A DNA stretch of 64,000 nucleotides from Hermatobates lingyangjiaoensis (GCA_026182355.1 JAPFBL010000119.1:1622001-1686000); one strand, 5' to 3'. Counted from the stretch's first letter, positions 44,680 to 57,650 are shown. The notes: generated from the letters alone by a model not told the origin. Program-made: numbers and translations.

Positions 44680-45099
44680 GAACGCGTTAAATGTGAGGAA
44701 AAGTGATTGTAGGTTTATCTTATGATTAATATATCGTCTGATTTCAATCCCCATGCTGTGATTCTTTAGTATCTTCGGAAATATCGTCAGTAATGATATG
44801 ATTGAATATCGTCATTAGATTGTCAGATATTGTACAACTTGTTAACTGAAAACTATCACTTTTGTAAATAAGATCCTATAAGAGTGTATGAAAGAATGCT
44901 TTAAATGTGATGAAGATAGGCATTCAATCACTAAACACCTGTATATGTAACTTATAAAGTATTAAGTTTGACTTAAAATTTCAGTATCGAATCTTCAACA
45001 AAAATACACTGTGCAAATACAAAAATTCTATACACATAATAAAATTCTAAAATAATCATTGTAATCAGTTATTATGTGGTATTTACTCATTGTAGGGTA
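44680..45099. other. AT-rich spacer
   Basis: Nothing recognised. Confidence 0.45.
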
Positions 45100-45147
45100 A
45101 AAAGCTAATGAAATGGTCTCCACATATAAAAATTTAATCGTATAAAC

Positions 45148-45180
45148 AACGCGTTTCGAACACATAGTGTTCTTCTTCAG
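45148..45180 (-). ncRNA. Hammerhead-like ribozyme, family D (minus)
   Basis: CUGAAGA (45180-45174), extra A, perfect 6-bp helix II GAACAC/GUGUUC with loop UAU, GAAA, palindromic ACGCGU helix III and U. Helix I is weak (one or two pairs). Confidence 0.55.
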
Positions 45181-45280
45181 GCATCAACTACAAGTGAGTG
45201 TCTGTGGTACAACTGACCACTGACAGTTGTACCACAGACACTGACAGTTGTACCTCAGACACTCACCCATTAGTTAATGC

Positions 45281-45314
45281 CTGAAGAAGAACACTACGTG
45301 TTCGAAAAGCGTTG
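45281..45314 (+). ncRNA. Hammerhead-like ribozyme, family D (plus), helix III mutated
   Basis: CTGAAGA 45281-45287, helix II GAACAC 45289-45294 with GTGTTC 45298-45303, GAAA 45304-45307. Helix III then reads AAGCGT instead of ACGCGT. Confidence 0.5.
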
Positions 45315-45375
45315 TTTAAATAATTAAATTTTTATATATGGAGACCATTTCATTAGCTTTTTACCCTACACATAA

Positions 45376-47389
45376 TATACAATAATAGTAGTTTTGGTAA
45401 ATTAGATCACCACAAAATTACATATTTAACATCCTTTGGATCATAAAAGTTTAAACAAACTTAACATCAATATTGAACTTTAATACGGGTACAATCTGAA
45501 AAAATTTTCTTCGTTTTTGATTTTGATACAATTTGTTAGCGCCATTTTAATTCACATCTCACGTTGTGATTCTGTTCTTAGTAAAAGTTTCGTATGTTTA
45601 AAGCCAACACTCTTGAAATTGTCTCTCATAGTTAAAAGTTTAAAATTCACTTACTGAAAATAACAGGAAGTGAATTTCATTCCTTTTGTTTACTTAAATC
45701 TCCGCAATTCTCCTCACTAAAAACCTTTCTAGTATAGATATAAATTAACTTCTACAGGGATCTGATTAAGTTAATAGAGACAATAATCAGAAAGCATTAA
45801 AATATAGATCATATAATATTTTCGGTTAGAATGAAAGAAAGCTTTGTTCATAAAATAATGTAGAAAACAACATAAATACGATACTAAATGTTGTTAGGAC
45901 TAGCTCACTATTTAATTAATTATAGGGAAATTTATTAATGAGATAACTATTAGTATTGGTAGTTTTTATTTCAAGTAATATTTTCGGTCATTTGTAGATA
46001 AGAATTTATTCGTTTCATTAAATAACTGATAAATTGTTTTTATAAAAAGGTAAATGAAAGTCTGTGCCAGACAAGATTATAATTTCTGAAAAGTGTTCCT
46101 GCCTCAAAAGTATAGAAAACCAGTGTCCAAAACAACGTTAGACAATAGAATCCATTATTTTATTAATATTTTTACCTAGGGTTATTTAAAAATCTTACAG
46201 GCTTGGTACTTTATAGCTTATTCAAGGTAAGTGAAAGGGAAATTAACAAAGTTGCAAGCAGTGTCAAAAAGGTTGGAAGGAACTGCATGAAATATACGCC
46301 TGCCATGGCTTTAGGATTTGACCTTTGCCTCCTCCACACTAAGTGACTTTCATCTCCCTTTCCCTAGCTCAGGCCAAATTGTTTGGTTTATTAACCATTG
46401 CTTTTCATCAAGGCTAAGAAAGCGATGGTAATCTCAAAGAAAATATTTCTTTTATAGCTTCCATGTCTCATCTGCAACTCTGCATCGTTTCGTCACCATT
46501 TTATTTTAACTCTTTCAATTAAAAAATTTCAATTAAAATAACTTGTCTAAATGTATTGTGGATCTCAAATGCTATAGATTACTTATAAATAATTTACTGT
46601 AAACAAAAATCAACTTACATCTATTTTAACCCAGCATTTAACAATTTTTAACATCAAATCATATAGTTAGTTCTGTTGACCACTAACAATGTTGACCATA
46701 TGTAAACAATTGAGCTGAATAACTGCAGTTCTCTGTTGATGCTTACGAAGTGAAAAGTGTTTGAATCAGGTTTTTTTGTACCATTCTATTGCAAATGCCT
46801 TATCTTTATTTGATTGTTTGAAGTTATTAAAACTTCCCCTTTTCTATTAAAAACTGGTTTTCCTGCCACGTGAACACGGATAAATCTATTTGAAGTACTC
46901 AAACAAGTTTAATTGGGGTACACTGACAAGGCTGCGCACTAACACTTGAAGAATGAGGGAGTTAGTAGTGACGTGTGCAATGTCATCTTAATCTTGTTGA
47001 ATAATCTGGTTACAAAATAAAAATCTGATACCTACAGTTTCTCAGGTAACACTGTTCATAATACTGAGCAAAACTTACAACTAAGGATTCTTTTTTTTTT
47101 CAGAAAAAAGTACGTGAGTTCAAAAAATGAATCAATAATATTCTATGTTAGTCTGGTGTAATAAGTAACCAGCTTATACTCTTGTGGCTAATCGCAATAC
47201 TAGCTACGAAACTTGATATTATAAACTTATGGTATACCTCGTAATTTGTTGTTAGAATCGTCTGATTGGTTTCGCTTAGGCTGCATGATCGAGTCCCATT
47301 CAATAATTTTTATTTTACAATTTATTTGAGCGTGATTGTAGCAGTGGTCTTAAAAACTTTTGTACTTCCTCCCATTTGAACTACTAACG
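45376..47389. other. Spacer without recognised genes
   Basis: AT-rich. No feature supported. Confidence 0.45.
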
Positions 47390-47940
47390 TACCTCAGCAG
47401 TTAGCATCAATGACTCCAACAAGCTCAGCCTTTTGCTGGGTCAAGCGCTAAAAGTTTTTCTATGGTTTTGTTGAGTGTCCGGAAGCACCTACCTCTGTGC
47501 AGGAAAGTTACCTGATTGTCAGCCAGCAGGTGCAACGTACTTCTTCCTCTTCTTTGCAGAATCTGCACAAAACCATCATTGATAATGCCCATTCAGGCTC
47601 CCTACTTGTCGGGAGAAAGTGATACCACATACCCGAGTAAGGCTATTTACTCAAGTAACCCTTGTATCATCCATCCTTCGACACGGATAGCATAACGCCT
47701 TGGATTGGGGCTGGGATAAGCGGAGATGATTTGGGAAGTTGGAAGGATGAAAAACGAAGGTGGTCAGGTTCAGCCCCTGGTCACCTTCTCCTCCTCTTTT
47801 TTTTGTCTCTGCATATAGCAAGTTAACAGTGTAGCCTCGCAAAGGCCGAAAGTCGGAGTTGAGTGCTAGAGGCTATTAGAGGCGCATAGTCACTCCATTA
47901 CTACTCCCTATGGAAAACCGGTCCAATGACTCCATCAAAA
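47390..47940. other. GC-richer block, probably an old retroposon or exon
   Basis: Contains AAGCTCAGCCTTTTGCTGGG, ATCCATCCTTCGACACGGAT and GCCGAAAGTCGGAGTTGAG. The 63-codon minus frame at 47651-47842 has no family signature. The block is homogeneous in composition and could be a SINE or LINE fragment, with no other copy in the window to prove it. Confidence 0.35.
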
Positions 47941-49004
47941 ACTTACGAGGAATATCGGAAGTTAATAATAATATGTTTACTAGCCTCTGAGACACTAACA
48001 ATGTTCATGTATTTATGAAACTGTTTTGTAAGAAGTTATTAGGAATATAATTCTATCACTTTGAACAATATAATATTATGCGAAAACTATAAAACTGGAA
48101 TTTTGACAACTCATAAAAGAATTATGTCTCTACAATCCAAACATATAGGGAAAGGTACTATACTCTTGCACCTCACTAATTTTACGCCACTCTCTTCTAC
48201 TTAATTTTGTTATTAAAAAAAAAAATTAAATTAGCGGCTTTTATTTTTTTTAAACTTTATTTATTTGATCAGTTGAATTATTTGAATCATCTTTAGGGCA
48301 CTCTGTGAGATTTCAAATCAATTTGTTTTGTTCAATTCGACTAGGGAATCTATAAGAGTTGCATTGCAGAATGCAATGTATTAAAACCTTAATACAGATT
48401 AAATGATAAGCCCATTGTGTTTCACATTAGATTAATGTTTGACATTTGTTCAGAAATTGATTTTAATATTGTATACTCTAAATGTATAAATAAAGTATTA
48501 CTAGATTGATTTTTGAATCAATATTATTTAGTTTTGTCGTGGACTTAAGAACTTTCACTGAAACTCTAAATATCTAATAATTTAAAATATTGTTGATTTT
48601 TATCTCTGAATGGATATAATTTTAAATGTTTTATTTTTTGTGATTTTTTTCTTTGATATGATTTTCTATATGGTTAATGGAATGAGAAAGAGTTAGGTTT
48701 CCATTTGAATTGGATAACTTTAATCTGATTCTTATCACTTAGATCAGACTGCCATAACTTTTCATTTGAAAAACTCTTAAGTCTTTCATGTCATAGAACA
48801 TTGTTTTTGGCTTTCTCCGCATTTCAGGATGATTTTATCTTAATCATTATTCTTTAGGCTGACTTTAAATTCTTGGAATCCGATATGGTTTACGGCGAGA
48901 TATAAAGTTTATTGAGGTATTCTAAACTGGTGTAACCAGTTGATATATGATATTTACTCATGTTGTTGGGGGAAAATTATAAATGCTTCCAATACATGTA
49001 CCAA
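47941..49004. other. AT-rich spacer
   Basis: Nothing recognised. Confidence 0.45.
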
Positions 49005-49113
49005 TAATGAAAATTTTCTACTATTGTATAATTTTTAATAGCATTTTAGAAAAACACGTATCCATCTCTGAATTTTTGTAAAATACCCATCAAAGATGGG
49101 TTACATCTGCTAA
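49005..49113 (+). mobile_element. Detached Helitron 3' end
   Basis: Shares ACGTATC.ATCTCTGAATTTT with the other Helitrons, hairpin CCCATC AAA GATGGG, TTACATCTG and CTAA|T (49110-49114). No 5' end nearby. Confidence 0.68.
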
Positions 49114-50345
49114 TGTTAATAATAAAAAATGAAATAAAAAAAAATTAAGGATACCTGTTAGTTTAGTGGTTTACATGCTTGTTATGTTTAATGAAACCGT
49201 ATGGTGAATTTCAGTTCGTGATTATTCCATTAAATGCAAAAAAGTCTTCAATAAAGGAAATACAGATCAATAGGTCGTATATTAAAGGTTGCAGCACTAT
49301 ATTGTGAGTTTTGAGTTACAGCTGAGTCGAGCACTCTTGAAAGAACATTGTTTCTTTCCTTGGGTGTAATTTAGAACTCATATACCAGTCATTTGGGGTC
49401 GTAAATATAAATTATGACTGCCACTCAACGGTTGGCTCCTGATAGGTTTTACACATTTAACTTCCTAACTTGAAAAAAAAAACGCAATAAACAGTTAATA
49501 GATTCAAGTTTTGTACAAACTCTAAAAACAGAGTCATTATTTAACAAATATAGATTACGATATGAAAACCTATATTTCAACGATTTATTGAATAAAGAAG
49601 ACGTACAAAACTAATATTAGCATATGAGTTAGTACGGTTAATTCAAATCCTAATGTAAATTATATAAAGTCTGTGGTACTAACCATAGTATATATTATAA
49701 GTTGACTTTTTATAAGGTTAAAAGTTAGATATTATCTAAAGAGTAATCGATTTAGTTCTCTCCAAAATGTAATTTCCGTATAATAAACACTAATCATACC
49801 ATTTTGATGTAGACTGACTGATATTGTTTCACAATACCATTAGTGATCCCTCACTATCTCACGGCTGAACTTTTGCACTCTCAGTGCATCGTGAATTTTC
49901 AAAAAATATTTATCTTTTTCCAAAAAATGGTGAAAAGCCGTTCAACAATTCAAAATTGTCACAGGTGAGTTAAGCATTTTGTTATCAAAATAAAAGGGTT
50001 CTTAAAAACCTATTTATTTACAGTTTATTTACTTCTATGCATGGATGCACACTTCCCACTCACACTCATACACGTATCGAATAAGAGAGAGGGAGAAAAA
50101 GAGAGAATAAATGTACAGTACGTATTATTCATATAATATACACATTATTATATGTATGTTATTTATATATCATCATTATTATTATTATATTATTATCATT
50201 ATATTATTATAATTTACATGTTACAAGCTATTATTTAATGTTCTAATGATAATATATGCATAAAAGGTTTTATATACGATTGTTGATATTATATAAGCAC
50301 GAAAAAATATTTCAAAAAAATAATAGTTCGAAGATTTTGCAGTTA
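49114..50345. other. AT-rich spacer
   Basis: Includes an ATT-rich simple stretch at 50165-50215. Nothing else recognised. Confidence 0.45.
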
Positions 50346-50545
50346 TCACTTTATATATATATATATATATATATAATTCTAATGTAGTGCAATCAGTTAT
50401 TATGTGGTCTTATTCAGAGGCACTCATCCTTAGTTAATGCCTGAAGAAGAACACTACGTGTTCGAAACGCGTTGTTTATATCATTAAAAGTTTTATATGT
50501 GGAGACCATTTCATTAGATTTTTACCCTACAAATATATATATAAA
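50346..50545 (+). repeat. Family D hammerhead repeat, single arm, bounded by TA tracts
   Basis: (TA)n at 50352-50375, then ATTCTAATGTAG, GCAATCAGTTATTATGTGGT, the ribozyme and GGAGACCATTTCATTAG, TTTTTACCCTAC. A family E end fragment (GTCCGCTGGATCG) follows at 50560-50587. Confidence 0.7.
50441..50474 (+). ncRNA. Hammerhead-like ribozyme, family D, intact core
   Basis: CTGAAGA 50441-50447, extra A50448, helix II GAACAC 50449-50454 with GTGTTC 50458-50463 (loop TAC), GAAA 50464-50467, ACGCGT helix III 50467-50472, T50473. Helix I is only C-G plus G·U. Confidence 0.58.
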
Positions 50546-50599
50546 CGGTTTTTTATTTAAAAGTCCGCTGGATCGTTTCTTTTAATTACTATATATATA

Positions 50600-50870
50600 C
50601 ACACGAGTTCAAAATTCAAGAAGAGAAACACACAGAGTAAGGGAACACACTTACAGACTCAAATTTTCCGATAATTCGTCTTCAGGAGAAACGAGAAAGG
50701 GAGACAAGCACAGTGTAGTAACGGGTTACTTGCCGTTGCGTCTACAACGTGCTTGGTCTCCCTTTCTCTTTTCTCCTGAAGACAGATTACCCAAAAAATT
50801 TGAGTCTGTAAGTATGTTTCCTTACTCTGTGTGTTACTCTTCTTGAATTTTGAACTCATATTGTGTCCAG
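50600..50870. repeat. Family C foldback, diverged
   Basis: Arms around a centre near 50730. The minus motif at 50653-50695 is CTGAAGA, CGA/TCG helix II, GAAA, ATTTGAG. Here, unlike other families, helix II can start directly after the box. The plus motif has lost GAAA. Confidence 0.62.
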
Positions 50871-50924
50871 TTTGGATCGTGTTTCGTTTAATTAAGTAAT
50901 ATATATATATATATTGTTGACATG

Positions 50925-51095
50925 TACCGCAGCTTCAGCATTTACGACTTTCAAACTAAGCTGTTCCAGTCTCCTGACAGTCTTACGAATAGGAGGTGGT
51001 AATTCCCAAATAAGTTGTCCTCTTACGAACAGAAGGTGGTAATTCCCAAATTAGTTGTCCACCAAGAAGATTTGCTGCCAACCTATACTAATATA
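50925..51095. repeat. Interspersed repeat with internal tandem duplication
   Basis: TCTTACGAA.AG.AGGTGGTAA, TTCCCAAAT.AGTTGTCC occurs twice in tandem (about 37-bp period, 50980-51060). The left part matches 17740-17770 (GCAGTTTCAGCATTTACGAC). Confidence 0.6.
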
Positions 51096-51099
51096 TATA

Positions 51100-51230
51100 T
51101 ATATATACTTTAAAAACTTTGAGCAACACGAATGAAAAATAGAAACTAAAATTCATATTCAATATTTGGACCCTTTTATTGATCGTCCTTAGGAAAGGAA
51201 GTTGAGTGGCGCGACTATATATATATAAAT
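51100..51230 (-). repeat. Diverged copy of the 18241-18400 repeat
   Basis: Shares ACTTT..ACTTTGA.CAACA, ATTCAATATTTGGACCCTTT and GAAGTTGAGTGGCGCGAC. The CUGAUGA box has become CCTAAGGA, so the ribozyme is dead. Confidence 0.55.
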
Positions 51231-51413
51231 TTCGTTAAATGACTTGCTTATTTCCAATCCTGTATGCTTTCTACATACTTCTCTAATTGTCTTACATGAG
51301 TCTTCCACTTCTTTGGTAACATATGGACCGATTCTCCAAATGATTTAGTTTTCATATTAACAAGGGAAATTTTCTTTTTTTTCCATTTGCAAAGGTGTTA
51401 TGTGAAAATTGTT

Positions 51414-51439
51414 TATATATATATATATATATATATATG
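51414..51439. repeat. (TA)n microsatellite
   Basis: TA tract at the 3' border of the Penelope-like fragment that follows. Confidence 0.9.
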
Positions 51440-51770
51440 GATTAAACGGTGAAAGTAATATGGAAACAATGCTCTAAGTTCTTTCGTCAACACATTGTCA
51501 GTGAACATGTGAACTAAAAAATAATAAATACTTGTTAACCTGGTTGGTTGAAGTTTCTAGAATTGTTGGTAACTCTGAATGTGTTTAATGATCCTATAAT
51601 TGAAAAAGTCTTCATCTGTTTAATTATTCCACTAATCAAAACTTCATCTAATTTATAAAGTTCTAGGCTATTGTTCATTAATTTCTCATAAATGTTCTTT
51701 ATTAGTGCACTTTCCACAATTTTCTTCTGAGGTAAAATGGATAAACAAACAAAAGTCTCCACACAAATGA
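51440..51770 (-). mobile_element. Truncated Penelope-like element with degenerate family B ribozyme
   Basis: Minus-strand order: C-terminal coding tail (51762-51535), a short AT spacer, and a family B terminal motif at 51506-51471 (CUGACAA box, GAAAGAACUU, AGAGC). It is homologous to 8641-9130 in both coding and terminal parts. Confidence 0.65.
51535..51762 (-). pseudogene. Penelope-like element, C-terminal tail remnant
   Basis: Translation includes VESALIKNIYEKLMNNSLEL, YKLDEVLI and a FNQPG end followed by stop. It parallels ESALIKNFYGNLINKSPGLY and FNQPG of 8758-8996. The upstream border coincides with a family D hammerhead repeat, so the first residues of the open frame are not part of the original protein. 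Confidence 0.7.
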
Positions 51771-51850
51771 AGTTTTATTCAACGCGTTTCGAATACTTTG
51801 TGTTCATCATCAGGAAGACACCAAATCTTCTTCTTTCCGAAGACACAAAT
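51771..51850 (-). repeat. Family D hammerhead repeat (minus), abutting the Penelope fragment
   Basis: Shares GTCTCCACA.AAATGAA and the AACGCGTTTCGAA core with the family D copies. It lies directly upstream of the coding fragment. Confidence 0.62.
51780..51813 (-). ncRNA. Hammerhead-like ribozyme, family D variant
   Basis: CUGAUGA (51813-51807), extra U, helix II GAACAC/GUAUUC with loop AAA and one C·A mismatch, GAAA, ACGCGU and U. Both the box (CUGAUGA against CUGAAGA) and the extra base (U against A) differ from other family D copies. Confidence 0.5.
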
Positions 51851-54800
51851 ACTAATTCATTTGCTTCGTTCCAATTAATCACGTGAATATTGTTTCTTAA
51901 ATGCATGAACAAGACACTCTATTCGTATGAAAATTATAGCATGAAATATTATTCCTTATTTTGCTATAGATTATGAAATAAAAGCAATAATACGGAAGTG
52001 GTGGTCCAAACAGAAATAAAAATAAAGATACACAGAACAAAAGACTTAGTAGGATCAATATTTGCAAAGTGGTTTATCAGGAAAAGATAAGAAGAGAAGA
52101 TAAGCAGGTGATATGTGGCAGACTGACATTTCGTGGCCGTGTCGAAGTGACTTGGCTACAGCGTGTCCTTCACCGCCAGTACGACTCTCCCGTTCACTCA
52201 CTCCGGAAGACTTTCTGTATGGAGTTTAATTGCTGCCTCCAAGATGTTTGCTTTAATACACTTTGGCCCTCCTCTTTATTCCTATAGCAATCATATATCA
52301 GTAGTTACCGTATTGCTTTTCTGAAAACAATCTCTGAATTCCTTAATGAAGATGTTATATTGAAAATAGATTGTGTTGATATTTTTGTCTTCTATATAGT
52401 ATTGGACAGTGCATGGAATTTCTTATGTATTAGTAATATTACCACAATTGTACTCGTTAGAACTATTCTATTTACTCTGTTGTTGTTTTTGACAATTATA
52501 TATTTGTAGTCATACAAAGATAATCAACCACTAAAATTGGTTAGTAGAAAACCGTAAGAGATGAGTTACAATAAATTAATGCTTAAGAAGAATTATGTTT
52601 TTGAAACGTAAGATATAGATTTTAAAACTTAATAAATAGTGGTGTAAAGCAGTTTGAGCACATGCCTTGATAAAATTTAAAGTTTTTGTTTTATATTTTA
52701 CAATAATATTTGTCATTGTAAAAATTCTGTTCATAAATATAATTGATGTAATCATAATCTCAATGCTATTATTTAGAATCACCCTGTATAAGAATGGCTT
52801 AATATTATTCTACTTAATATAAACGAATCCTGTCAATGTAATCTGAGTAGAAAGAGATGACGCTGAAAATTCGTCTAAAGTGTCTTCATTTAATGTTTGA
52901 ATTTATTTAGATGGGGAAGAAATAGATTTATATATAACATTATTAGGTATTTTTCCATTCATTTATTAATTCTCTTTTGACTAATATAGATTAAAACTAT
53001 TTCCAAGTTTTTTTTTTGTTAGCTGGGGTGAAGTACTGGTTTGTTTTTTAATGTGTTTAGTTTATAGAGGTGTTAGCGTTTTGGTTGAAGAATAAAGTTA
53101 GGCAATTTGTAATGGATCTGAGATTTGGCTGGCTTTGTGTGGTTTCAAGTTGTAGGTAGGTATGATTACGTCAGACAGATTATCGGAATTCACCTCGTGA
53201 AAGTATTTCTGCACTGTCCATTGCGTACTCCGCATCACTTGCGAAACTTCAGTAAATCCAGCTGCGCTCCTTCCACCACCACTCCTTATTTGTCAACTTC
53301 ATAAACACTCTGCTTCATCAACATGAAAATTCTACACCTTTGTATGATTATATGTTGTTACTTGCATTTACCTTCCTTATAAAACATTGAGGGCTGAAGA
53401 TTGTGCGTCGGAAGAGAATTTATACAACGAATTTTCACTCACCAGAATATAATTCTCGTTTTTAAGGATCACCTGAGTCCGATAAAATACATTTTTCAAA
53501 TTGGTAAGTCTTTATATGTACATATCTGTGTGTGTGAGCGTTTGTGTTTCGTGCGCGTGTATTCAGTGCATATATGTATGTGTATTTGTGTGTTTATGAA
53601 CGTTCTTACTTATGTGTATATTTGTGTGATTACGCATAACACGATATCCTGGAAACAACAAAGTAATAATCAGTAAAATTCATATTCGAATTCCTGTCAG
53701 CTTTTTGACAGCCATTTTTTGGCTCCAATACAGCTCTTTCTTAGGTAGTGCTTTAACTGAATAATATTCTTTTCTTTTTTTTCTATTTAATTGAAATTTT
53801 ATAACATTGTTTTGATTAAAGTCACTGTGGTTTTCCACTTTTTTGATTATATTTAATTTATTAAGGAATTTCCTTCAATATATAAAAAAGAAAGAGTATA
53901 TTAATAATGAAATAAGTTTTCACACCGGATTTCTTACACAGTTTTTGAAATTAAAAATATCAAACGAAGTATTTTTTTTTTATAGAACTCTAGCTTTCTA
54001 AAATTGGTACAGACCACCTGAAGAGGCGAATGCTGATTCTAAAATTAGGATGGAAATCTCAATCGTGATCGTTGGAAATTTTATTAATCGTAATGCAACA
54101 GCAATTTCATAAATGGAAGATGTTAAGTACTGATATCATATCAAATTGTAGATATGGATAATTTTAAAAATGTACTGTAGCAAAAGAGTCAATGTTCTTT
54201 AGAGATGAAGGTGATGTCCTTGACAAACTTTGCAAGAGTAGATATACTTAATAGATAAAATTATATAGTAATATATAGCTATAAAAACGATAGATACAAA
54301 TCGATAAAATACTAATAGATAAAAAGTTATTTATAATTTACAATTTGAAATTCATTAAACTTATGTATCAAATGAAAATGAATTAGTAATCTATTATTAT
54401 TATTTTTATTATTAGTAATCTATAGAAATAAATAACAAGGTTATCTATGAATTCACAGTCATAGAAATAAACTTCAAAAAATATGCAATATTTAATTCTT
54501 ACTATAATTCCGGTATTTCACCCACCCATGTATAAAATTGAGACAAAAAAACAAATGATCTAAACTTTACGACCCTAGAATAACACAAAGTTGAAAGCTA
54601 TATGTGTGGCAGCTAGAAGCAATATTTATTTCCAAAATTTCATCAACCAGCAATCTTCAATGTTACGCTTTATTTTATTTTTAAAACATTTTAAGTCTTA
54701 GGTGATGTTACAGAGAAAGAAATTGTTAATAAAAGTTGTGAAAGATAAAATTTGTAACAAGGAAAAAGTATTTGACAATTTTTTTAAAGGCATTTATTTT

Positions 54801-55444
54801 TTTAAAGAAATATTAACCTATATATTTTATTATCAATTTGTTATTCCAATTATCGCTCATAGCTTTCTAACTTAGGCAAGGTTTAAAAAGGCATCTACGT
54901 AAACTCTTCAAGATGTGTTTAACTGTACTAATTTACAAGTATTAGTTTAGTTTACAACTAGCGTGCACACTAAAATTTGTTTTTTAATTATGTATAGATT
55001 AAATTAGGAGATTTCTTACGTGAAAACATGTAAAGGAAAGTTTGCGACAAAAGGAGGTCCTTCAGTTGAAATTTGATGTATATGGGCACTTATATAGTGC
55101 TAACGACTAAACAGAAAAACATCATTTGATTCCTATATTAATAAATTTAATTTTTATAATGGTATTTGATATTAAAATATTGTATCCATCAAATAACATT
55201 CTATATTTGTAATGAATACCAGTAAACAATGCACTTGTAGTTTTTTTTCTGAAGTTTTTTATAAACCCAAAGCATAGTGTCGTAAGATACTGGAGCGTTC
55301 CACTCAAGGCTTCGGCTATTTCGCAAGAAATCGTGATGTTTTCTTACAGATGTGGGCTCTGTAATAATATCGTTGGGGTTCTTTTAGATGGGTGCTATAG
55401 AGTTCATGACTGCAGTTTAAACATTGAACATTGAAGTTGTCTGT
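51851..55444. other. Spacer with one GC-richer island
   Basis: 52060-52270 (GGCAGACTGACATTTCGTGG onward) is GC-richer, with a 72-codon plus frame of no known family. 53500-53640 is TG-rich simple sequence. The remainder is AT-rich without supported features. Confidence 0.4.
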
Positions 55445-55514
55445 GATATACACATACACACACACATACATACCCACACACTCTCTCTCACACTCACTCA
55501 CACACACACACACA

Positions 55515-55557
<43 letters not shown>
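55445..55557. repeat. (CA)n microsatellite with CT interruption
   Basis: About 110 bp of CA-rich repeat, including CACTCTCTCTCACACTCA in the middle. Open frames here are simple-sequence artefacts. Confidence 0.95.
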
Positions 55558-55558
<1 letters not shown>

Positions 55559-57539
55559 CAAATACATTTCCGCTCTTCACTTTCCATAACACTGATACAT
55601 ATTTAACGTAACAGTAAACAGTAAATCTCCAAATGTTTGTCAATTGATATTGCTTTCAACAAGTTTTCGTGATATTTTCTTCGCCTTAACTTTGGAGATA
55701 TTTTATTCCTTAATTTGTTACTTATTTTTTTGTTGGATCGCATTTCATACATTCCCATCTTACTAATTTGTATAATGATCTAGTTAACCTAATTTTGATT
55801 TTGGAGAATATTTACGAATTTTAAATCTAGACCATATTTAATGGTCTAGTCTAGTCTAGTATGTTTAAGTCTAGTAACTTAACAAATAAGTGTAATTTCC
55901 AAAAACTTTTTTAGTTGCTTCAAAGTCTTTTAATTTCTGTTGCTAACTTAATTATGTATATTCATTCCCTCTGCCTTCCCCTATTTACCCTTATATGATT
56001 TTTTAGTTTGTTTGCATATAATTTGACTGATGGAATTAAAAATTATAACTTCTCATTAGTCATTATTAAGAATTAAGCTTTTGTAAATTCATATCACGTA
56101 ATTTTTAATTAGAATAATGATATTTTTTATATAAATTTATTTGTTTTATTTGATAAGTTTAATTCCATATCGTCTAATGACAAATTGCACCAAAAAAACC
56201 ACATATTGATATTATTTTCTTTTAGGATAATATATATCTATTTAAAAAAATTAACTTTTTAGTTTTTAGAAGTATTGAGTTTCAAAGAAAAAACATTTTA
56301 AAAATGATTGAAAATTGCTGGGATAAAAAAAATATAGAATTATAAACAATATTCAATTTAATTAAATCTCTTTTTAAATGGTTAAAAATGATGATTTAAA
56401 TTTATTAATTTTAATTTTGCACTTAATATAGAGTTTTGAATGATATTTTTTTGATTTCCTGTTTGTTAACTTAAATGAGTTAAAAAATAGTTACATTGTT
56501 GTTTTTGTAATTTTTTTTATATTTGTTCCTAGCTTTGTAGAATATGTACACGGCTTGTATATAACAGCTTTGTGATATTTTTAGACAAATTAATTATTTT
56601 TCATGGAAATATAGCAGTCTTCTTTAATATCACAGTTTTTGTTGTTTGTTGGAGGTAGATTTTGTTATTTTTGGTCTGTATGATATTTCAGGTGTATAAG
56701 AGGTTGTCTGATTATGCAGGTTTTTGCTAGTCAGTGGGGAATGTTGAAGCGAGACGCTATTTGGAGTATTTGAGGTCAGTCGATCAAAACTTCAAATACT
56801 CCGTCGAGCCGAGTGTATGTGATTACGGATGTAAACTGGTTATTGACCGTTCTCCTCCTCGAGGCCCCACCTCACGTAGCCGTCTCTCGTAACGTTTCCT
56901 ATTATGTCACGCCTGAGTAGTCAGAACACGTCTTGCACAACGTCAAAACTACGACATTCCAATCTATACTCGGCACACAGGCCTGCATGCTGGCAACACT
57001 CCCTCCCACTGAGCAGCCGGCTCACACACACCTCAAACCTTCTTTACAAACAGTACAACCTAAAGCATGAAACCCCAATAACGAATTCACAGCAAGATAT
57101 TTTGCCATTTGCAAATCAGTCATACTTGAAATATTATTGCTTCACAAAATATATAAGATTAAATAGTTTAAATATCAAAAACAATATTTAATTATTACTT
57201 GTTTACTACCTCAAATAATTCATTATTCATATAAAATAATAATAAATTATGTATAATAAAATACTGCATATGAATGTTTCAAATCACTTTAATATCATAC
57301 CTGACATCGTAAATATTTTCGAAATTGCTCTGATGAATAATTGCTGTACAATAGCTGAGTAGCTTTTCTGATATATAGTTAGCTTGATTTAATTATTATA
57401 TATATAATTAAACTGATTACTAAAAACAAAAAAAAACAAAGTGTCACTGTTTTCTATTATTTCGGCTTGACGACAACTTCATAACCTAAAAGGTGTGTGG
57501 ATCTATATATGTATATAAAACTAGATTTTCATAGTGAAC
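55558..57539. other. Spacer with one GC-richer island
   Basis: 56740-57065 is GC-richer (CTCCTCCTCGAGGCCCCACC onward) and opens a 95-codon plus frame without a family signature. Flanks are AT-rich. A TCTAG pentamer run occurs at 55842-55858. Confidence 0.4.
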
Positions 57540-57650
57540 TGAGAATGAAATGAAAATGTAAGAAAATCAGAAATGTGATTAAGACCTTTCAACCAAAACC
57601 AGTAATCTTCATCTGTACGATTGAGACTGACTGTTTTGATGTTGATATAT
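57540..57650 (-). repeat. Degenerate family A copy
   Basis: Retains AGACCTTTCAACC and GTCTTCATC-like remnants on the minus strand. The core is lost. Confidence 0.45.

Larger units (their letters stand above)
45100..45375. repeat. Family D foldback with hammerheads on both strands
   Basis: Outer arms GGTAAAAAGCTAATGAAATG, GTCTCCACATATAAA and their inverse. The centre has inverted GTTGTACCACAGACACT blocks. A single-arm copy lies at 50385-50535. Confidence 0.8.

Noticed and set aside
47220..47310. tRNA-like or SINE promoter (GATCGAGTCCC resembling a B box)
   Set aside because: No cloverleaf or A box at the right spacing could be drawn.
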